Shown here: piece after piece, positions 57,685 through 64,000 of the stretch
Position numbering within the stretch: position 1 is the first letter of the stretch
Layout of the letters: each line of letters opens with the position of its first letter
DNA from: Pseudomonas fluorescens
GTDB lineage: Bacteria; Pseudomonadota; Gammaproteobacteria; Pseudomonadales; Pseudomonadaceae
Direction of reading: 5' to 3'
Length of the DNA: 64,000 nt
Assembly (NCBI RefSeq): GCF_019212185.1
Contig: NZ_CP078138.1
Span: 974,501 to 1,038,500 of the forward strand
Translations under genes and position numbers: made by a program
Notes under the pieces: model-generated
What the model saw: the letters and a program-made list of their open reading frames with translations, nothing else
What the model was told of the DNA's origin: nothing
Databases searched by the model: none

Positions 57685-59358
57685 TTAAGCTTTTGCAGTG
57701 ACGACCATTTTCTTCGCGTGCGCCAGGGATTCCTTGGTCAGGTCGATCCCGCCCAGCATCCGTGCCACCTCTTCTATACGTTCGTTCTTGCTCAGTTTGG
57801 ACACCGCGGTGCGAGTCGCTTCCTCATCGCGGACCTTGTGCACAAACAGATGCTGATGCCCTTGGGAGGCCACTTGCGGCAAGTGGGTGACGGTCAGTAC
57901 CTGGCCGCGCTCGCCCAAGCGACGCAAGAGTTGGCCGACAATCTCCGCTGTTGGCCCACCGATGCCCACATCCACCTCATCGAAGACCAGGGTTGGAATG
58001 CGCGAGGTTTGCGCGGTGATCACCTGAATAGCCAGGCTGATACGTGACAACTCGCCACCGGAAGCCACTTTGGCCAGCGCCTTGAGCGGTTGGCCGGGGT
58101 TGGCGCTGACCAGCAGTTCTACCTGTTCCAGGCCGTTGGGCAATAGCTCGGCGCTGGTGTTGGGGCGCAATTCGATGGTGAAGCGTCCGCCTGGCATGCC
58201 CAAGCGCTGGATTTCCTGCTCGACGGCGTGGGCCAGGTCGGTAGAGGCCTGGTGTCGCAAGTCGCTCAGTTCGCGGGCTTTTTCCTGGTAATGACGGGCG
58301 AACGCCCCCAGTTCTTCGCTGAGGCGCTCGATGGATTCGTCGTTGGCATTCAGGGTTTCGATCTCGTCCAGCAGTCGTTGCTGCAACTCGGTAACCTCGG
58401 TGGGCTGGATCCGGTGTTTGCGCGCCAGGGTATAGATAGTGTCCAGGCGCTCCTCGAGTTGCTGCAGGCGTGCAGGGTCGGCGTCGAAGTGGTCGAGGAA
58501 GCGATTCAGTTCGCCGACGGCTTCTTCAACCTGGATCTGTGCGCTGGTCAGCAGATTGGTAGCCTCGCCCAGAGCATTCGACGAGCCATTGACGCTGGAC
58601 AGGCGATTGAGGCTGGCGGTCAGGGCATTCAGGACGTTGCCCGAATCGCTCTCGCTGCACTGCTCGACGACCTGGCGGCAAATACCCAGCAGGGTTTCGG
58701 CGTTGGTCAGGTTCTTATGCTCTTGCTCAAGCTGTTCCAGTTCGTTATCGCCGAGGGCGAGGTTTTCCAGCTCTTCGAGCTGATAGCTGAGCAATTGGTG
58801 GCGGGCGCGCTGCTCGTCACCGGAGTTGGACAGGCGCTCCAGCTCCTGGCGGGTCTGCCGCCAGCGCTGGGCGGCCAGTTGCACCTGGCGGGCGAGGTCG
58901 GTGGCGCCGGCATATTCATCCAGCAGTCGGCGATGAGTCTCGGTCTTCAGCAGTGACTGGTGTTCATGCTGGCTGTGAATGTCGATCAGCAGCTCGCCGA
59001 GGGCCTTGAGATCACCCAGCGGACAGGTGGTGCCATTGATGTAGCCGCGCGAACGGCCCTCGGCGGTAATCACCCGGCGCAGGATGCATGGGCCGTCGCT
59101 GTCGAGGTCGCGTTCGGCCAGCCAGGCGCGGGCTTCGGGGATGTCTACCAGATCGAAGGTGGCGAGGATGTCGGCCTTTTCGGCGCCTGGACGAACCACG
59201 CCGCTGTCGGCTCGATCGCCCAGGGTCAGGCCCAGGGCGTCAAGCATGATCGACTTGCCGGCGCCGGTTTCCCCTGTGATCACGCTCATCCCGCGATCCA
59301 GTTCCAGATCGAGATGTTCAACGATGGCGTAGTTGTGTACGGACAGGTGCACCAGCAT
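57685..59358 (-). CDS. recN: DNA repair protein RecN
   Basis: A 557-aa SMC-like ATPase; start at ATG 59358 (LVHLSVHNYAIVEHLDLEL). Walker A GETGAGKS lies at about 30-37. Two long coiled coils flank the middle, and the C-terminal half has the signature VASGGELSRISLA and Walker B LVFDEVDVGIGG. RecN holds broken DNA ends during double-strand-break repair and is normally under LexA control; I did not find a clear LexA box in the short region upstream. Confidence 0.95.
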   Translation of the reverse strand: MLVHLSVHNYAIVEHLDLELDRGMSVITGETGAGKSIMLDALGLTLGDRADSGVVRPGAEKADILATFDLVDIPEARAWLAERDLDSDGPCILRRVITAEGRSRGYINGTTCPLGDLKALGELLIDIHSQHEHQSLLKTETHRRLLDEYAGATDLARQVQLAAQRWRQTRQELERLSNSGDEQRARHQLLSYQLEELENLALGDNELEQLEQEHKNLTNAETLLGICRQVVEQCSESDSGNVLNALTASLNRLSSVNGSSNALGEATNLLTSAQIQVEEAVGELNRFLDHFDADPARLQQLEERLDTIYTLARKHRIQPTEVTELQQRLLDEIETLNANDESIERLSEELGAFARHYQEKARELSDLRHQASTDLAHAVEQEIQRLGMPGGRFTIELRPNTSAELLPNGLEQVELLVSANPGQPLKALAKVASGGELSRISLAIQVITAQTSRIPTLVFDEVDVGIGGPTAEIVGQLLRRLGERGQVLTVTHLPQVASQGHQHLFVHKVRDEEATRTAVSKLSKNERIEEVARMLGGIDLTKESLAHAKKMVVTAKA

Positions 59359-59525
59359 AAAGGCCGCTCCCAAGCAAAATGTCTGGTTATTTATACAGTA
59401 GTTTATTTGCGCCTGACAATGCCTGCGTTTAGCTCGATTTGCTTGGTTCCGAGGTTTTTTTAAAACCTGCCCCGGGCAAAACAGGTCTTTTTATGTGGGT
59501 AATGCAATTGCTCGCATAGCGAGCC

Positions 59526-59553
59526 CTTGAACCGGCGAATTGCGACCCCATAT
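59526..59553 (+). promoter_or_regulatory. Sigma-32 heat-shock promoter of grpE
   Basis: CTTGAA at 59526-59531 and CCCCATAT at 59546-59553, separated by 14 bp, match the sigma-32 consensus (CTTGAAA / CCCCATNT). It lies about 50 bp upstream of the grpE start. Confidence 0.9.
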
Positions 59554-59606
59554 ACCGGGGCAGAAGCGCGAGTCGAGATCGCGCACGATTTTGAAAGGAG
59601 AAATCT

Positions 59607-60173
59607 ATGGCTGACGAACAGACTCTGGATACGCAAAACCCAGACGCCAATCAGGCTTCCCAAGCATCGGGTGAAGACCTGGTGGCTCGTGTACAAGTGC
59701 TCGAAGAGCAACTGGCTGGCGCTCAGGATCAAGCTTTGCGTGTTGCGGCTGATCTGCAGAACGTCCGCCGTCGCGCCGAGCAGGATGTAGAAAAAGCGCA
59801 CAAATTCGCCCTGGAAAAATTTGCTGGCGACCTGCTGCCGATCATCGACAGCCTGGAGCGCGGCCTGGAGTTGTCCAACCCGGACGACGAAAGCATTCGC
59901 CCAATGCGCGAAGGGATCGAACTGACCCTGAAAATGTTCCAGGACACCCTGAAGCGTTATCAGTTGGAAGCGATCGATCCTGAAGGTGAGCCCTTCAATG
60001 CCGAGCACCATCAGGCGATGGCCATGCAGGAAAGCGCCGACATGGAACCCAACAGCGTGCTGAAGGTGTTCCAAAAGGGCTACGTGCTCAACGGCCGCCT
60101 GCTGCGCCCGGCCATGGTTGTGGTCAGCAAGGCGCCTGCGCCGGTTTCGCCTTCGATTGACGAGCAGGCTTGA
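59607..60173 (+). CDS. grpE: Nucleotide exchange factor GrpE
   Basis: A 188-aa GrpE: acidic N-terminus, long helix (about 30-90, coiled-coil dimer stalk, with [21 protein letters not shown]) and a beta-rich C-terminal head ([37 protein letters not shown]). It releases ADP from DnaK. A strong AAAGGAGAAAT ribosome site precedes the ATG. It is the first gene of the heat-shock cluster. Confidence 0.97.
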   Translation: MADEQTLDTQNPDANQASQASGEDLVARVQVLEEQLAGAQDQALRVAADLQNVRRRAEQDVEKAHKFALEKFAGDLLPIIDSLERGLELSNPDDESIRPMREGIELTLKMFQDTLKRYQLEAIDPEGEPFNAEHHQAMAMQESADMEPNSVLKVFQKGYVLNGRLLRPAMVVVSKAPAPVSPSIDEQA

Positions 60174-60275
60174 AATCCGCCGCAAGGCCCCCATTTATAA
60201 GTCAAGCGTTTAAGTATTACCGCAGTTAGCCACCACTGCTGCGGCAACCAAATCCAAAGTTTCGGGAGAGTGAAC

Positions 60276-62192
<1,917 letters not shown>

Positions 62193-62510
62193 GTTGTTGG
62201 TCGGCCGGTTGACTGCCTTTGTGCGGTGACTGGTAGGATGTCGCCGCGCGGGAGCTTGCTCCCGCGTTGGCGTGTCTGGAGTAGAGGAATTTTTACAGCA
62301 TGCGACGATGTTCGGGTGCTGGCGGTGCGCTCGGGGATGCTCCTGCTTCCCGGCTCATGAGTACCGCATCTGCAGGGCGCTGATCCTGCAGCCATCAAAG
62401 ACCAGGATCGTTGAATTGACGTGAGTTGGGTCCGGGCCTGTATTGGGGCTCAACGAGTTTGGCAAGGCTCAGGAGGGGTTTGCCGAACGTCCTTAAGAGT
62501 GCAAAGACTT
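62193..62510. other. Spacer between dnaK and dnaJ
   Basis: A 318-bp spacer with no gene. It contains a 9-bp perfect hairpin CGCGGGAGC TT GCTCCCGCG at 62247-62266 of the REP type common between Pseudomonas genes. No T-run follows, so dnaJ may be reached by read-through from dnaK. Confidence 0.6.

Positions 62511-64000
<1,490 letters not shown>

Overview
The window comes from a Pseudomonas of the fluorescens group (inference from gene order and protein content). The right-hand backbone runs ssrA, lactate operon, lldR, smpB, a sodium-dependent transporter, ratA, rnfH, bamE, fur, recN, grpE, dnaK, dnaJ, dapB. This is close to the P. aeruginosa PAO1 dapB-to-lactate region as I remember it. The tmRNA tag reads ANDENYGQEFAIAA, which fits pseudomonads.

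Layout. 1-5.0 kb is backbone: the start of a chemotaxis receptor, a histidine phosphatase, a PAP2 phosphatase, an ArnT-like glycosyltransferase and a DUF2252 protein. 5.1-9.3 kb is a small defence insertion: a McrB-like AAA protein, a DUF2357/McrC-like nuclease, a 59-residue ORF, and the stub of a YgjP-type metallopeptidase. 9.7-19.3 kb is a sucrose locus: LacI repressor, GH32 sucrose hydrolase, complete ABC importer (ATPase, two permeases, binding protein), ScrY-like porin and fructokinase. A perfect 12-bp palindrome in the divergent promoter region is a likely repressor site.

19.43-44.09 kb is a 24.6-kb genomic island integrated at the 3' end of ssrA. It is bounded by 42-bp identical direct repeats covering the ssrA terminator. 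A P4-type integrase sits next to ssrA, and repeated GGAATACCAAT motifs at both ends look like integrase arm sites. Cargo from left to right: a dGTPase translationally coupled to an unrecognised 191-aa protein; an excisionase-like HTH with hsdR-hsdM-hsdS (type I restriction-modification); scrambled IS66 and group II intron debris; an AT-rich DUF4238 gene; a 787-aa protein joining an HsdR-N nuclease to a P-loop lacking its lysine; a MITE; a module of a recombinase-like protein, small ORFs and a DUF3987/YfjI protein; a second MITE that cuts off a PD-(D/E)XK nuclease; a GNAT remnant; and a two-gene unit in which an ABC-type ATPase with a degenerate methyltransferase-like N-terminus overlaps an HNH nuclease (Septu/PtuAB-like).

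44.1-64 kb is backbone: ssrA; a small exported protein; the lactate regulon (lldP, lutA/lldE, lutB/lldF, lutC/lldG, dld, with divergent lldR and a perfect LldR-type palindrome); smpB; and the fur/recN/heat-shock block, where grpE has a canonical sigma-32 promoter. The main novelty candidates are the MTase-like/ABC ATPase + HNH pair, the HsdR-N/degenerate P-loop protein, the dGTPase pair, and the McrB/DUF2357/small-ORF unit. All functions are read from sequence motifs; no database search was run.
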